Shown here: positions 24,969-33,254 of the stretch, piece after piece
Position numbering within the stretch: position 1 is the first letter of the stretch
Layout: each line of letters begins with the position of its first letter
Source: Hymenobacter sp. YC55
GTDB taxonomy: Bacteria > Bacteroidota > Bacteroidia > Cytophagales > Hymenobacteraceae
NCBI RefSeq assembly: GCF_029433095.1
Contig: NZ_JARNTX010000003.1
Span: 310,001-374,000 of the forward strand
DNA length: 64,000 nt
Reading direction: 5' to 3'
The notes under the pieces: model-generated
Seen by the model: the letters and a program-made list of their open reading frames with translations, nothing else
What the model was told of the DNA's origin: nothing
Databases searched by the model: none
Translations under genes and position numbers: made by a program

Positions 24969-25970
24969 TTAGATGCGCTCGGCCAAATAAGCCGCTACTT
25001 CGGCTAGGCGGTTCGAGAAGCCCCACTCGTTGTCGTACCACGAGGCCACCGACAGCAACTGGCCCTGCTTAGCCGTCAAGGGGAGGTCGATGAGGGCCGT
25101 GTGCGGGTCGGCCACGATGCGGCAGGAAGCCCACTCGTCTTCCAGCACGTCGAGCACGCCCTGCAGCGGCCCTGCCTGGGCAGCGCGCTGGAATGCGGCC
25201 TTTACCTCGTCCACGGTACACTCCTTTTCCGTCACTAGGTTTAGCTCCGCGATGCTGCCCGTGCGGGTGGGCACGCGGTAGGCTTTACCCGTGATTTGTA
25301 GGTCGGGCCAGATGAATTGCAGAGCCCGCGCCGCCCCCGACGACGAAGGAATAATGTTCTCGGCGGCGGCCCATGAGTCGCGCCGGTCTTTCATAGGCTG
25401 GTCGGTCAGCGACTGGCTGTTGGTGTAGGAATGCACGGTCGAAAACAGGCCGTACTGGATACCGAAGTTCTCTAGAATAACCTTGATAGGTGCGGCCAGC
25501 GCGTTGGTGGTGCAGCTACCCATGCTGATAATGTGGTGCTGGGCCGGGTCGAACGTTTCCAGGTTGATGCCCTTGAGTAGCACCGCGTCGCAGTCAGCCA
25601 GCGTCTTGCTCGGCGCGCTCACCAACACGTACTTGGCCCCCCGGTCGAGGTGGGCCTGCGCGCCGGCCCGGGTGGTCGCCCGGCCAGTGCAATCCACTAC
25701 TAAGTCCACGCCTAGGGCGGCCCAATCAGGGATTTCAGTGGCCGAATTCAGGTAGGGGATGTCCCGCTCCCCGATTCGTAGCTGGCCAGGGGTGCCCGCC
25801 ACGGCTTCGGGCCAGCGCCCATAGTTGGTGTCCACGGCAAAGAGGGCCGCCAGGGTGGCCTCGTCCCGAATGTCGGATACCGACACCGGTACAAACAGGC
25901 GTTCGGTCAGCGCTACGCGCAGAAACTGCCGCCCAATGCGGCCAAATCCATAGAGGGCAATGGTTTTCAT
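24969..25970 (-). CDS. gap: Glyceraldehyde-3-phosphate dehydrogenase, type I
   Basis: A 333-residue enzyme from the ATG at 25970 (MKTIALYGFGRIGRQF). It oxidises glyceraldehyde 3-phosphate to 1,3-bisphosphoglycerate with NAD in glycolysis. NAD site GFGRIGR, the acidic VSDIRD loop, catalytic Cys in SMGSCTTNALA, the His-containing VHSYTNSQSLTDQPMKDRRDSW loop, the phosphate-site SSSGAARAL and ASWYDNEWGFSNR are all present. The usual ASCTTN neighbourhood is altered to MGSCTTN, and several loops differ from housekeeping GapA, so it may be a second paralogue. It is monocistronic; an 18-bp inverted repeat lies ~120 bases upstream. Identity as a GAPDH is secure. Confidence 0.9.
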   Translation of the reverse strand: MKTIALYGFGRIGRQFLRVALTERLFVPVSVSDIRDEATLAALFAVDTNYGRWPEAVAGTPGQLRIGERDIPYLNSATEIPDWAALGVDLVVDCTGRATTRAGAQAHLDRGAKYVLVSAPSKTLADCDAVLLKGINLETFDPAQHHIISMGSCTTNALAAPIKVILENFGIQYGLFSTVHSYTNSQSLTDQPMKDRRDSWAAAENIIPSSSGAARALQFIWPDLQITGKAYRVPTRTGSIAELNLVTEKECTVDEVKAAFQRAAQAGPLQGVLDVLEDEWASCRIVADPHTALIDLPLTAKQGQLLSVASWYDNEWGFSNRLAEVAAYLAERI

Positions 25971-26091
25971 AGAGGAAAACAAAGGAGAAAACAACCAGCC
26001 AGAAAAACTGAAAAGATTATAATCCGGGGTCCGGCTTCTCTGTTGGTCGGCAGGAAAGCAGGAGGCCCCCGGCTTTGAAGATCATAATCTA

Positions 26092-26109
26092 AATACTAAT
26101 CAAAGTATT
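26092..26109. promoter_or_regulatory. Inverted repeat upstream of gap
   Basis: AATACT-N6-AGTATT is a perfect 6-bp inverted repeat about 120 bases before the gap start. It may be an operator, but no regulator is indicated. Confidence 0.35.
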
Positions 26110-26226
26110 CATATGCTAAAAAAGAACCATTTGGAGAAGAAATTACCCTCGGGCGTGTAACCTAACCGGCCTTTTGCTCCGAAATTTCAGCACGCGGCCG
26201 GCTGCCCGCCTGCTACTCCGCGGCCT

Positions 26227-26700
26227 TTACTTGAGGTGGGCGCGCAGCATCCAGGCTGTTTTTTCGTGCTGCTCGAGCAGGGCCAGCACGAAGTCGCTCG
26301 TGCCCGCATCTTTATGGGTACTTTGCAGTGCGTCGATGTTGCCCCGGATAAATTCAATGATGCTCTCGTGGTCCCGAAGTAACACCCGAATCAGACTGAG
26401 GCTGTCGTTGCCGGCGTCGTCATGCTCGGTCAGGTGGGTGAGTTGCAGGAAGGTTTTCAGCGAAGCCGGCGCGTAATGGCCTAGCTGGCGGATGCGCTCG
26501 GCTACTTGGTCGGCCCGCTTGGCGGCCTGCTGGTAAAGTTCTTCGAAGTAGCGGTGCATGCTGTGGAAGTCGGGGCCTTCCAGGTTCCAGTGGGCGCGCA
26601 GCGTTTTGGTGGAAAGCACAAACTCGTCGGCCAGCAAGGTGGCTAATTGATGGGCCACAACTTCGCGTTGTTCCGCGGCAATACCAATGGTAGTTTTCAT
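26227..26700 (-). CDS. dps: Dps-family DNA-binding ferritin-like protein
   Basis: A 157-residue Dps protein. It forms dodecamers that oxidise Fe(II) with peroxide, store iron and coat DNA. The ferroxidase region STKTLRAHWNLEGPDFHSMHRYFEELYQQ supplies the conserved His, Asp and Glu ligands plus Trp, and the four helices cover the whole length. The N-terminus is short and weakly charged, so DNA binding may be limited. It is a single gene preceded by a Crp/FNR-type box with a spaced -7 element, which fits induction in oxygen or energy stress. Confidence 0.93.
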   Translation of the reverse strand: MKTTIGIAAEQREVVAHQLATLLADEFVLSTKTLRAHWNLEGPDFHSMHRYFEELYQQAAKRADQVAERIRQLGHYAPASLKTFLQLTHLTEHDDAGNDSLSLIRVLLRDHESIIEFIRGNIDALQSTHKDAGTSDFVLALLEQHEKTAWMLRAHLK

Positions 26701-26813
26701 CCGTAAGCGGGATAAGAGGTACAGAATATTTCAAGAAAGGGGAAAGTGAGCCTTCCGGCACTACGGGTAAACAGCGTGCGACCGAACTGCCCACCCCGCT
26801 GTTTAAGCCAGGG

Positions 26814-26858
26814 CAAAGGTGGTGGCTGGCTAGCCCCGATTACCATGACTTTTGTCAA
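26814..26858 (-). promoter_or_regulatory. Crp/FNR-type box plus -7 element, dps
   Basis: ATGAC-TTTT-GTCAA (26845-26858), one mismatch from TTGAC, is followed on the minus strand after 23 nt by CACCTTTG (26814-26821). The dps ATG is ~115 bases further. Confidence 0.72.
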
Positions 26859-27055
26859 GATTATCGATGAATTACAAGGCTACAGAGGCGTTAGGGTGCG
26901 GGCTGCAGTAGTGCGGCTCCGGCTTCTGTTACTAGTCAATTCGGTATGAAATGCTGCTAAATAAGAGCCTGCTTAAGGCCTGTAGAGGCTTGGTAGCGCC
27001 AGCCGATGGGTAGGCAAATCAAGCTAGATAAAGGCTCCGCTAAAAGGAAGGCTGC

Positions 27056-27487
27056 TTAGGAGCGCTGCTGGCGGTGGAGCCACGCAATGGTCGGGCCCTC
27101 GTCGATGAAAGCGGCCACCTGATAACTGCTCGTACTGTCCTGCGTGAGAATGGGGAGCACTACGCTTTGATAATGCGCGAGATGAGAGGGATATACCAGG
27201 TGGGCCCCGAAAATTGGGGCCATCGTGCCAAACGCCGTGGCAACCAACGGACAAAACTCTTCTGTCAGCCACCGCGCCTGTTGCGCGCAGTTGGGTGGAC
27301 AGCGCCGGACGTCCAGCAGCCAAAACGGACAGTTGTGCTGCTGCGCCATTTTTAGCAGGTAGCGGTAACCAGCTTCAAAGTCGGCATCGGTGCGCATTTG
27401 CTGAATCCAGCGCGCTACCAGCACATTTTCTTGGCGGCGGTACGAAATATCTAGGAACTGTTGCATAAGGTGGTCAATCAAAAACAT
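27056..27487 (-). CDS. Hypothetical protein
   Basis: A 143-residue protein of no family I can name. The sequence reads like a small alpha/beta domain: YRRQENVLVARWIQQ, LLKMAQQHNCPFWLLDVRRCP, WLTEEFCPLVATAF and VAAFIDEGPTIAWLHR. The pattern of a strand ending LLDVRR followed by a helix resembles STAS-like or sensory folds described as uncharacterised proteins in Hymenobacter. Three cysteines (NCP, RCP, NCAQ) cluster in the middle. It lies downstream of isochorismatase with a hairpin between them. Codon use and length suggest it is real. Confidence 0.65.
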   Translation of the reverse strand: MFLIDHLMQQFLDISYRRQENVLVARWIQQMRTDADFEAGYRYLLKMAQQHNCPFWLLDVRRCPPNCAQQARWLTEEFCPLVATAFGTMAPIFGAHLVYPSHLAHYQSVVLPILTQDSTSSYQVAAFIDEGPTIAWLHRQQRS

Positions 27488-27516
27488 TCGCTCCGGCTAG
27501 GCCGGTTCTGCCAGGC

Positions 27517-27568
27517 TTTGCCTACGCGGGCTTCGGGCGCAGCGCTATCCGGAGCCCGCGTAGGCAAA
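27517..27568 (-). terminator. Long hairpin after isochorismatase gene
   Basis: Arms at 27517-27536 and 27549-27568 match at 19 of 20 positions around a 12-base loop. It lies between the isochorismatase stop and the next start. No T tract is seen. Confidence 0.55.
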
Positions 27569-27604
27569 CCGCTGCGGCAACACTACCCCCGGGCCAAGGC
27601 CCGG

Positions 27605-28261
27605 TTAGGCTCCCGCCCCCACGCCCAGCAGCTGCCGTTCCCATTGTAAGGCCGCGCCGCTGCCGCCACCGTGCTCAAATAAGATTTCGGCCACCCCTTC
27701 GGTCGTTTCGGTGCGCGCCCAGTCGCGCTGCAGCTCCGAGAGCACGGCCATCCAGGTCATGGGCACGGCCCCGGCCTGCACCATGCGCTGCACCGCCCGC
27801 TCGTGCGACTCCGTGGACACGCCGCCCGAGGCATCAGTCACGATATACACCTCGTAGCCCTCGCCCAGCGCCTGAATGGTGGGCATGGCCAGGCAGATTT
27901 CCGTCCACCAGCCCGCCATAATCAGCTTCCGGCGGCCCGCCTGCGCCACCTGCCTTACCACGCGCGCGTCTTCCCACGTGTTGATAGTGGTGCGGTTGAT
28001 GATTTCTTGCCCGGGAAAAACATCCCGGATGCCCTTGAGCAGCAGGCCGCCGCGCTCTTCCACCACCGTGGTTAGGATGGTAGGCACGCCGAACACCTTC
28101 GCTGTTTTGGCCAGGCCCACTGCGTTGTTAACCAGCAGGGTCGGCTCGTGGCTGTGCAGGTTGGCAAACTGAAACGGCTGATGATCAATGAGCAGCAGCA
28201 TACTGTTTTGGGGGGTCAGCAGAGCATCGTAGCCCGTTTTAGGTGATTGGTTGGCGGTCAT
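27605..28261 (-). CDS. Isochorismatase-family cysteine hydrolase
   Basis: A 218-residue protein of the isochorismatase/nicotinamidase superfamily. The catalytic triad is seen as Asp in MLLLIDHQPFQ (~26), Lys in GLLLKGIRDVF (~75) and Cys in MAGWWTEICLAMP (~118). The cis-peptide region before the Cys is WW-T-E rather than the usual GI-x-T. A C-terminal extension with a Gly-rich end is non-conserved. The substrate (an amide or isochorismate-like ether) cannot be told. It is single, with a Crp/FNR-type box promoter ~50-95 bases upstream and a hairpin downstream. Confidence 0.87.
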   Translation of the reverse strand: MTANQSPKTGYDALLTPQNSMLLLIDHQPFQFANLHSHEPTLLVNNAVGLAKTAKVFGVPTILTTVVEERGGLLLKGIRDVFPGQEIINRTTINTWEDARVVRQVAQAGRRKLIMAGWWTEICLAMPTIQALGEGYEVYIVTDASGGVSTESHERAVQRMVQAGAVPMTWMAVLSELQRDWARTETTEGVAEILFEHGGGSGAALQWERQLLGVGAGA

Positions 28262-28313
28262 GTTACCAAGCGTGTAAGGGTTGGAGAATAAGGTTTGTCA
28301 GCAAATCCTCCGA

Positions 28314-28357
28314 CAAAAGTGGCGCTCCGGGCTAGCCTCCGCATTGACTTATGTCAA
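28314..28357 (-). promoter_or_regulatory. Crp/FNR-type box plus -7 element, isochorismatase
   Basis: TTGAC-TTAT-GTCAA (28344-28357) is followed on the minus strand after 22 nt by CACTTTTG (28314-28321), the only case with 22 rather than 23 nt. The ATG is ~50 bases further. Confidence 0.77.
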
Positions 28358-28546
28358 TATCCCATCATAGTTAAATCCTGCTTCGTCGTCCTAGCTGTTG
28401 CTTTAATTAGCTTGTCACAAATTCCAATCAAATGGTATGGCCGTGCGAATACCAAGGGGCAATCCCAGGCTTTATGCCGCCTGCAAGACGCCCCACATCA
28501 TCGACGGTGGAAAAGAGTTGTTAACTCGCCTTTGAGGAAAACACAC

Positions 28547-28601
28547 AAAAGCCAGAGCCGGGTAGTTTGCGTCTGGCGCAACTTACCCGGCTCCGGCTTT
28601 T
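28547..28601 (-). terminator. Stem-loop terminator after SDR gene
   Basis: Arms at 28547-28565 and 28583-28601 match at 17 of 19 positions; runs of A and T flank them, so it can end transcription in both directions. It lies ~80 bases past the stop of the minus-strand SDR at 28683. Confidence 0.65.
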
Positions 28602-28682
28602 GCACATCAAGTCCAATAGCTGGATCTATTCTGAAACTGCCTATCTATCGACCACAATGGATTCCTGTTGACCGATAATACT

Positions 28683-29393
28683 TTACCAGGGCAGAAGGCC
28701 CGTGGAAGAAGAGGTGGTGCCAGTGGGACCGTCGGCCGGCAGCAGGGCCAGCCGGATGGCTTCCGCGGCCCCCTGCGCGGGAGTGTCGGTACCGGCAAAG
28801 TTGTTTAAGTCGGTGGCCGTGTAGCCGGGAGCAGCCGAGTTGACCTTGATGGCGGTGTCGCGCAGCTCGTAGGCTAGCTGCACAGTCAGCATGTTTAGTG
28901 CGGCTTTGGACGCCGAGTACCCTAGCAGGCCCCAGTCGTTCTGGCCACTGAGCGTGAGCGAGCCCAGCGGACTGGACACGTTGACGATGCGCCCCGCCGC
29001 GGCTTGCTTGACCAGCGGTAAAAACGCCTGCGTGACGGCCAGCGTACCGAGGAAATTGGTGCGAAGCACCTGCTCCACGCTGCGTACGTCGGCAGTGCTT
29101 GGAACACCGTCGCCGGTCACGTTGATGCCTGCGTTGTTGACCAGAATATCGAGGTGGCCTTCTTGGCGCTGCAACTGCGCCGCGGCAACATCCAAGGTTG
29201 CTTGGTTGATTAGGTCCACTTCTAAGAACACTACTTCGCCTTCCGGCGCTAACTCGGCCGCTGCTTGGTGCCCCTTAGTTGCCTCGCGGGCCCCGAGGTA
29301 TACCCGGCAACCCGCCCGTAGCAGGCCGCGCACAATCTCCAAGCCGATGCCTTTGTTGCCACCGGTCACCAGCGCAATTTTCTTGTTTTCCAT
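28683..29393 (-). CDS. SDR-family oxidoreductase (carbonyl reductase-like)
   Basis: A 236-residue SDR similar to carbonyl reductases. KIALVTGGNKGIGLEIVRGL is the nucleotide site, NNAGINVTGDG the structural motif, and Y-S-A-S-K with NVSSPLGSL upstream the active site, followed by VNSAAPGYTATDLN. The GGNKGIG form and APGYTATDLN are hallmarks of the CBR1-like group. The C-terminal end is short and rich in Thr and Ser. It lies 102 bases downstream of the AraC gene 29496-30431 on the same strand, the likely regulator. Confidence 0.88.
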   Translation of the reverse strand: MENKKIALVTGGNKGIGLEIVRGLLRAGCRVYLGAREATKGHQAAAELAPEGEVVFLEVDLINQATLDVAAAQLQRQEGHLDILVNNAGINVTGDGVPSTADVRSVEQVLRTNFLGTLAVTQAFLPLVKQAAAGRIVNVSSPLGSLTLSGQNDWGLLGYSASKAALNMLTVQLAYELRDTAIKVNSAAPGYTATDLNNFAGTDTPAQGAAEAIRLALLPADGPTGTTSSSTGLLPW

Positions 29394-29495
29394 GTTGTCT
29401 AGGGGTTTGCCTCCCGGCAGCGGGAGGAGAGTAAGTACCCCACAAAGGTTGAGCAGGAAAGCCGTGGGCAGACTTCGCCAATCAAGCCATTTGTT

Positions 29496-30431
29496 TTAGA
29501 TTTCAAACACGGCTTGGCTTCGGAACTCGCTTGGCGTTTGGGCCACGTGGCGCTTGAAAAAAGTAGAGAAGTGCGCGACATCAGCAAAGCCCAGACTATC
29601 GCCGATTTCCGAAATGCTCCAGGTGGTTTGCTTCAGCAGTATTTTGGCTTCCTGCGCCAGTCGGCGGCTAAGGAGTGTAGTGGTCGTGTGGCCCGTCGTT
29701 TCTTTGAGCACGCGGTTGAGGTGATTGACGTGCACGGCTAACTGGTTGGCATAATCGATGGCGGTGCGCAGGCGCAACGGGGGCTGCGGACTGTGGCGCG
29801 GAAACTGCTGCTCCAGCAAGTCGGTGAACTGCATGGCAACCCGTTCGGCCGCGCTGTGCGTGGCCAGCGGGGCGGGGGCCGGCTGCAGCTTCTGCACCAA
29901 GTGAATCAACTCCCACAAATAGGTGCGCAGCAGGTCATGCTTGTAGGCGTAGCGCGACGAAAGTTCGTGCGCCATCTTCTCGAAAACCGCTTCGAGTGCC
30001 GCGCACTCCGCCTCCGATACCTCCCACACGGGGTAGGCGCCGGGCTGGAATATCGGCAGCTCGGCCAGCACCACCCCCGTTCGGGCGGGCAGCAGAAACG
30101 CATCGTCGAAAAGGCAGCAGTAGCCTTCCGGCGCTTCGGTGAGGGGCAGCCACCGGTACGGCACGCGCGGCGTAACCAGAAACAAGGTGTTGAGGCCGCG
30201 GTGCGGAGCTTGGTCGGCATACTCCACTTGGCTGTGCCCGCGGCAGAGCGTGATTTTATGGTAGGCTCGTCGGCTGAACGACATCGGGGGCGCCTCGCGC
30301 AGGTCCGCTAACGGGAAGACGTTGAAATGTCCTACGCCCTGCGCCATATCGGGCGGCGGCAAGACGCCCGCCGCCGACTCAGAAGACGGCGCGCACGCGG
30401 CATAGAAAGCGGCTAGGGATTTTGGTTCCAT
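29496..30431 (-). CDS. AraC-family transcriptional regulator
   Basis: The ATG at 30431 gives 311 residues. The N-terminal ~190 residues form a cupin-like sensor; the C-terminal AraC domain has YANQLAVHVNHLNRVLKE, then TTWSISEIGDSLGFADVAHFSTFFKRH and TPSEFRSQ. It shares the VHVNHLN helix with the regulator at 5224-6102, so the two are paralogues. It lies 66 bases after a crp gene and upstream of an SDR, all on the minus strand; the three may form a unit in which a Crp/Fnr protein, an AraC regulator and a reductase are expressed together. The ligand is unknown. Confidence 0.87.
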   Translation of the reverse strand: MEPKSLAAFYAACAPSSESAAGVLPPPDMAQGVGHFNVFPLADLREAPPMSFSRRAYHKITLCRGHSQVEYADQAPHRGLNTLFLVTPRVPYRWLPLTEAPEGYCCLFDDAFLLPARTGVVLAELPIFQPGAYPVWEVSEAECAALEAVFEKMAHELSSRYAYKHDLLRTYLWELIHLVQKLQPAPAPLATHSAAERVAMQFTDLLEQQFPRHSPQPPLRLRTAIDYANQLAVHVNHLNRVLKETTGHTTTTLLSRRLAQEAKILLKQTTWSISEIGDSLGFADVAHFSTFFKRHVAQTPSEFRSQAVFEI

Positions 30432-30497
30432 ACGAGCAATTGTACGAATCAAACGGGTAAGTAGGCAGCATTTCTACTTGTAGGTCGCAGAAGGTGC

Positions 30498-31067
30498 CTA
30501 CAGTTGGCGGCGGATGCGGCTGAGGGTTTCGGCTGTGAGGCCTAGGTAAGAAGCTACCATGTGCTGCGGAATGCGCTGCGCCAGGCCCGGATATTTTTGC
30601 AGAAACTCGCGGTACTTTTCCTCGGCCGAATAGCTGATTGCCGAGTGCACCCGACTTTGCGAGGCCATAAAGCTGCGGAGCACCAGGGCTTTAACTACCT
30701 GGTCGAACGCCGGAACTTCGCGGCGCAGCCGCTCAAAATCGTCGTTTTTCAGCACTATCACCGTCGAATCCTCCGTAGCCTCGATATGATAGCGGGAGGG
30801 CTGACCGGAAAGCAGACTTTCCTGGTCGCTGGCCCACCAGTTTTCCACCGCAAACCCGATGATGTGCTCCAGGCCTTTGGCATCGACCGAATAGGTGCGC
30901 AGGCAGCCGCTGGCCACGAAGGCATTGGCCTGCCACACGTCACCGGCCTGAAGTAGGTACTGCCGCTTGCGCAGTGTGCGCACAACACTCACCGCTTTTA
31001 TCTGCTCGATTTCGGCCAGGGTGAAGAATGCTTTACTCTGCAGATACTGCTCAAACACGGCAAACAT
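30498..31067 (-). CDS. Crp/Fnr-family regulator
   Basis: A 189-residue protein with a cNMP-type beta-barrel (RKRQYLLQAGDVWQANAFVASGCLRTY) and a C-terminal HTH ending GLTAETLSRIRRQL. The recognition helix has E-x-x-S-R, the residues that in E. coli FNR (Glu209, Ser212, Arg213) contact TTGAT half-sites. The protein stops at the recognition helix without the wing, a known variant in Bacteroidota. The iron-sulfur cysteines of FNR are absent, so it does not sense oxygen in the FNR way. It lies after the SDR-quinone reductase unit, itself preceded by a matching box, and a stem-loop sits 8 bases before its start codon. Confidence 0.88.
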   Translation of the reverse strand: MFAVFEQYLQSKAFFTLAEIEQIKAVSVVRTLRKRQYLLQAGDVWQANAFVASGCLRTYSVDAKGLEHIIGFAVENWWASDQESLLSGQPSRYHIEATEDSTVIVLKNDDFERLRREVPAFDQVVKALVLRSFMASQSRVHSAISYSAEEKYREFLQKYPGLAQRIPQHMVASYLGLTAETLSRIRRQL

Positions 31068-31074
31068 GGACGGA

Positions 31075-31130
31075 GGCTAGGATGGTACCAAGCGCAAAAG
31101 AAAGACTTTTTGCTTGGCTCCATCCTAGCC
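31075..31130 (-). terminator. Stem-loop between quinone reductase and crp gene
   Basis: Arms at 31075-31093 and 31112-31130 match at 17 of 19 positions with an 18-base loop. It lies ~60 bases past the quinone reductase stop and 8 bases before the crp start codon. It could terminate the upstream unit or modulate translation of crp. Confidence 0.55.
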
Positions 31131-31189
31131 CCCGTTGCTGTTGGTTGAACAACGGCCTACCAAGGTAGCCGCCAGAGACTACCCTTACC

Positions 31190-32182
31190 CTACGGTAGCA
31201 AGAGCACCGAGCCCGTGGTGCGCCGGGCTTCCAAGTCCGCGTGGGCCCGGGCGGCTTCGGCAAGGGGGTAATTCTGCGTCGTCAGCTCCCCAAACCAACC
31301 TTGTTGGAGGGCAGCGTATACATCCGCCGCGGCCTGCTCCAGCGCCGCTTGGGTGGGCAGGTAGGTGCCCAGCACGGGCGAAACAACGGTAAGCTGCCGT
31401 TGGGCGAGCACGGCGGGCGTCAGCGGTTGGGGCCGTCCCGACGACGAACCGTAGAGCACGAGCGTACCACCGGGCTTTACTACGGGCACGGAGGCGTTAA
31501 ACGTTGCTTGTCCCACGCCATCATACACCACATCAACCCCCTGCCCGGCCGTGATTTTCAGCACGCGCGCCGCCAAGTCTTCTTGGTCGAGGGCAACGGC
31601 GTAGTCCAGGTAGGGCTGCACCGCGGCCAGCTTCGCGGCCGTGCCCACCGTGCCGATAACGGTGGCACCCAGCGCCCGGGCCCAGCGCGCCGTGAGTGAG
31701 CCCACGCCGCCGCCCGCGGCGTGTACCAGCACCACGCTGCCGGCCTGCACCGGATAAATACGCCGCAGCAAGGCCCACGCCATCAGCCCCTTGGTTGTCA
31801 CGGCGGCCGCTTGAGCTAAGGAGATATCATCGGGTATACGCACCAGGCCGTTGGTGGGCATCAGCCGTACTTCGGCGTAGGCCCCCACCACAAAGTGATA
31901 CGCAACCCGGTCGCCCACTCGGAAGCTGGTCACGTCTGGTCCGACGGCCTCAATGGTGCCCGCCGCCTCGACACCGGGCACGAAGGGAAAGGAGGCCACC
32001 GCGAAGCTGCCGTTGCGGAAGTAGGTATCAACAAAGTTGACGCCGATGGCTGCCTGACGCACCCGCACCTGTCCCGGCCCGGGCGCCCCAATTTCTTCCC
32101 GGCCATACACCAGGACCGAAGGCGGCCCGGGCGCTTGCATATACACGACGCCGGTGGGGGCGGCGGCTGAAAGAGGTTCCAT
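31190..32182 (-). CDS. NADPH:quinone oxidoreductase (MDR superfamily)
   Basis: A 330-residue medium-chain reductase of the QOR type, a one-electron or two-electron quinone reductase using NADPH. The GroES-like part has GQVRVRQAAIGVNFVDTYFRNG, and the Rossmann part VLVHAAGGGVGSLTARWARALGATVIGTVG, then DVVYDGVG. No zinc ligands are present, as expected. It follows the SDR at 32227-32973 by 44 bases, so the two are probably one transcript from the box promoter at 33067-33111. A stem-loop separates it from the crp gene. Confidence 0.9.
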   Translation of the reverse strand: MEPLSAAAPTGVVYMQAPGPPSVLVYGREEIGAPGPGQVRVRQAAIGVNFVDTYFRNGSFAVASFPFVPGVEAAGTIEAVGPDVTSFRVGDRVAYHFVVGAYAEVRLMPTNGLVRIPDDISLAQAAAVTTKGLMAWALLRRIYPVQAGSVVLVHAAGGGVGSLTARWARALGATVIGTVGTAAKLAAVQPYLDYAVALDQEDLAARVLKITAGQGVDVVYDGVGQATFNASVPVVKPGGTLVLYGSSSGRPQPLTPAVLAQRQLTVVSPVLGTYLPTQAALEQAAADVYAALQQGWFGELTTQNYPLAEAARAHADLEARRTTGSVLLLP

Positions 32183-32226
32183 AGAGCTACTAGCGAAAGA
32201 AGGCGAAGACCTAAACTACGCGCCTC

Positions 32227-32973
32227 CTAGGCGCTTTGCCCGCCATCCACATTGATGGTGGCCCCAGTGATGTAGGAGGCTTCGGCGCTGGAGAGAAAGG
32301 CCACCGTGGCCGCAATTTCCTCTACCCGGCCGTAGCGCCCGAGTGCCGTGCCAGCGGCTTGCGCCGGCGCAAAGTCGCTCGTGGCCGGGTTCATGTCCGT
32401 GTCGATGTTGCCGGGCTGTATCACGTTCACGGTGATGCCTTTGGGACCTAGGTCCCGGGCCCAGCCGCGGGTATAGGCTGCTACGGCTGCTTTGGTGGCC
32501 ACGTAGTCGGCAATGCCGGGAAAGGGGGCTCGACTGCCGCCCGTAGACCCGATGGAGATAATGCGCCCGCCCTCCCCGATAAAAGGCACGGCGGCCCGCA
32601 CGGTGGCCGCCACGCCCGCCACGTTCACGGCCAGTTGCCGGTCGAAGGCGGCCAGGTCGGCGGCGGCATCATCGACGGTACCCGTGATAAACAAGCCCGC
32701 GTTGTTCACCAGCACGTCAATGCGTCCGAACTGGGCCACCGTCTCGGCCACGGCTGCCCGAATAGCGGCCGTATCGCCGCTGTCGGCTTGAATAGCCAGG
32801 GCCCGGCGGCCCGTACTGGCTAGCTCGGCCACGATGGCTTCGGCCTGGGATGCGGAATGGGTGTAGGTGAAGGCCACATCGGCGCCTTCCGTAGCCAAGC
32901 GCCGCACAATGCCGGCCCCAATGCCGCGGCTGCCCCCCGTTACAAAAGCAATTTTATCTACTAGGCGATTCAT
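32227..32973 (-). CDS. SDR-family oxidoreductase
   Basis: A 248-residue SDR: AFVTGGSRGIGAGIVRRL, NNAGLFITG, SIGSTGGS and Y-V-A-T-K as catalytic motif (Thr in place of the usual Ser before Lys), with VNVIQPGNIDTDMNP and GATINVDGGQSA. It resembles the SDR at 3912-4658 in length and in the VIQPG and DGGxSA segments, so the two are paralogues. It is the first gene of a unit with quinone reductase, driven by the box promoter at 33067-33111. Confidence 0.88.
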   Translation of the reverse strand: MNRLVDKIAFVTGGSRGIGAGIVRRLATEGADVAFTYTHSASQAEAIVAELASTGRRALAIQADSGDTAAIRAAVAETVAQFGRIDVLVNNAGLFITGTVDDAAADLAAFDRQLAVNVAGVAATVRAAVPFIGEGGRIISIGSTGGSRAPFPGIADYVATKAAVAAYTRGWARDLGPKGITVNVIQPGNIDTDMNPATSDFAPAQAAGTALGRYGRVEEIAATVAFLSSAEASYITGATINVDGGQSA

Positions 32974-33066
32974 GTAATGAGAAGGTAGGGCCGCAAGTGT
33001 TCTAGCTTGACTTGCGGCGGGTTAAAGGATGTGTCGGCCCTGCTTATCCGGACTGTTTCGACATGA

Positions 33067-33111
33067 CAAAGGTCTCGTCACTCCTGCCCCGCCCTCGTTG
33101 ACAATTATCAA
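33067..33111 (-). promoter_or_regulatory. Crp/FNR-type box plus -7 element, SDR-quinone reductase unit
   Basis: TTGAC-AATT-ATCAA (33098-33111) is followed on the minus strand after 23 nt by GACCTTTG (33067-33074). The SDR ATG is ~95 bases further. Confidence 0.8.
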
Positions 33112-33120
33112 GAAAACGCC

Positions 33121-33134
33121 TTGACAATTGTCAA
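33121..33134. promoter_or_regulatory. Second, perfectly palindromic Crp/FNR-type box
   Basis: TTGACAATTGTCAA is a perfect 14-bp palindrome whose start is 23 bases from the start of the box at 33098. No good -7 element lies at the standard distance, although GAAGTTTC (33158-33165) occupies the plus-strand position. It may be an accessory site for the minus-strand promoter. Confidence 0.6.
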
Positions 33135-33254
33135 GGGCGGCTGCCCCTGGTTAGGGAGAAGTTTCTCTTCTTAAGGGCTCTGCTGCTTTAACTCCTCCCT
33201 GGGCCTTAACTGACCTAGTTTCAACAAGCTGTAGGAGGCACGAATACAAGTGCG

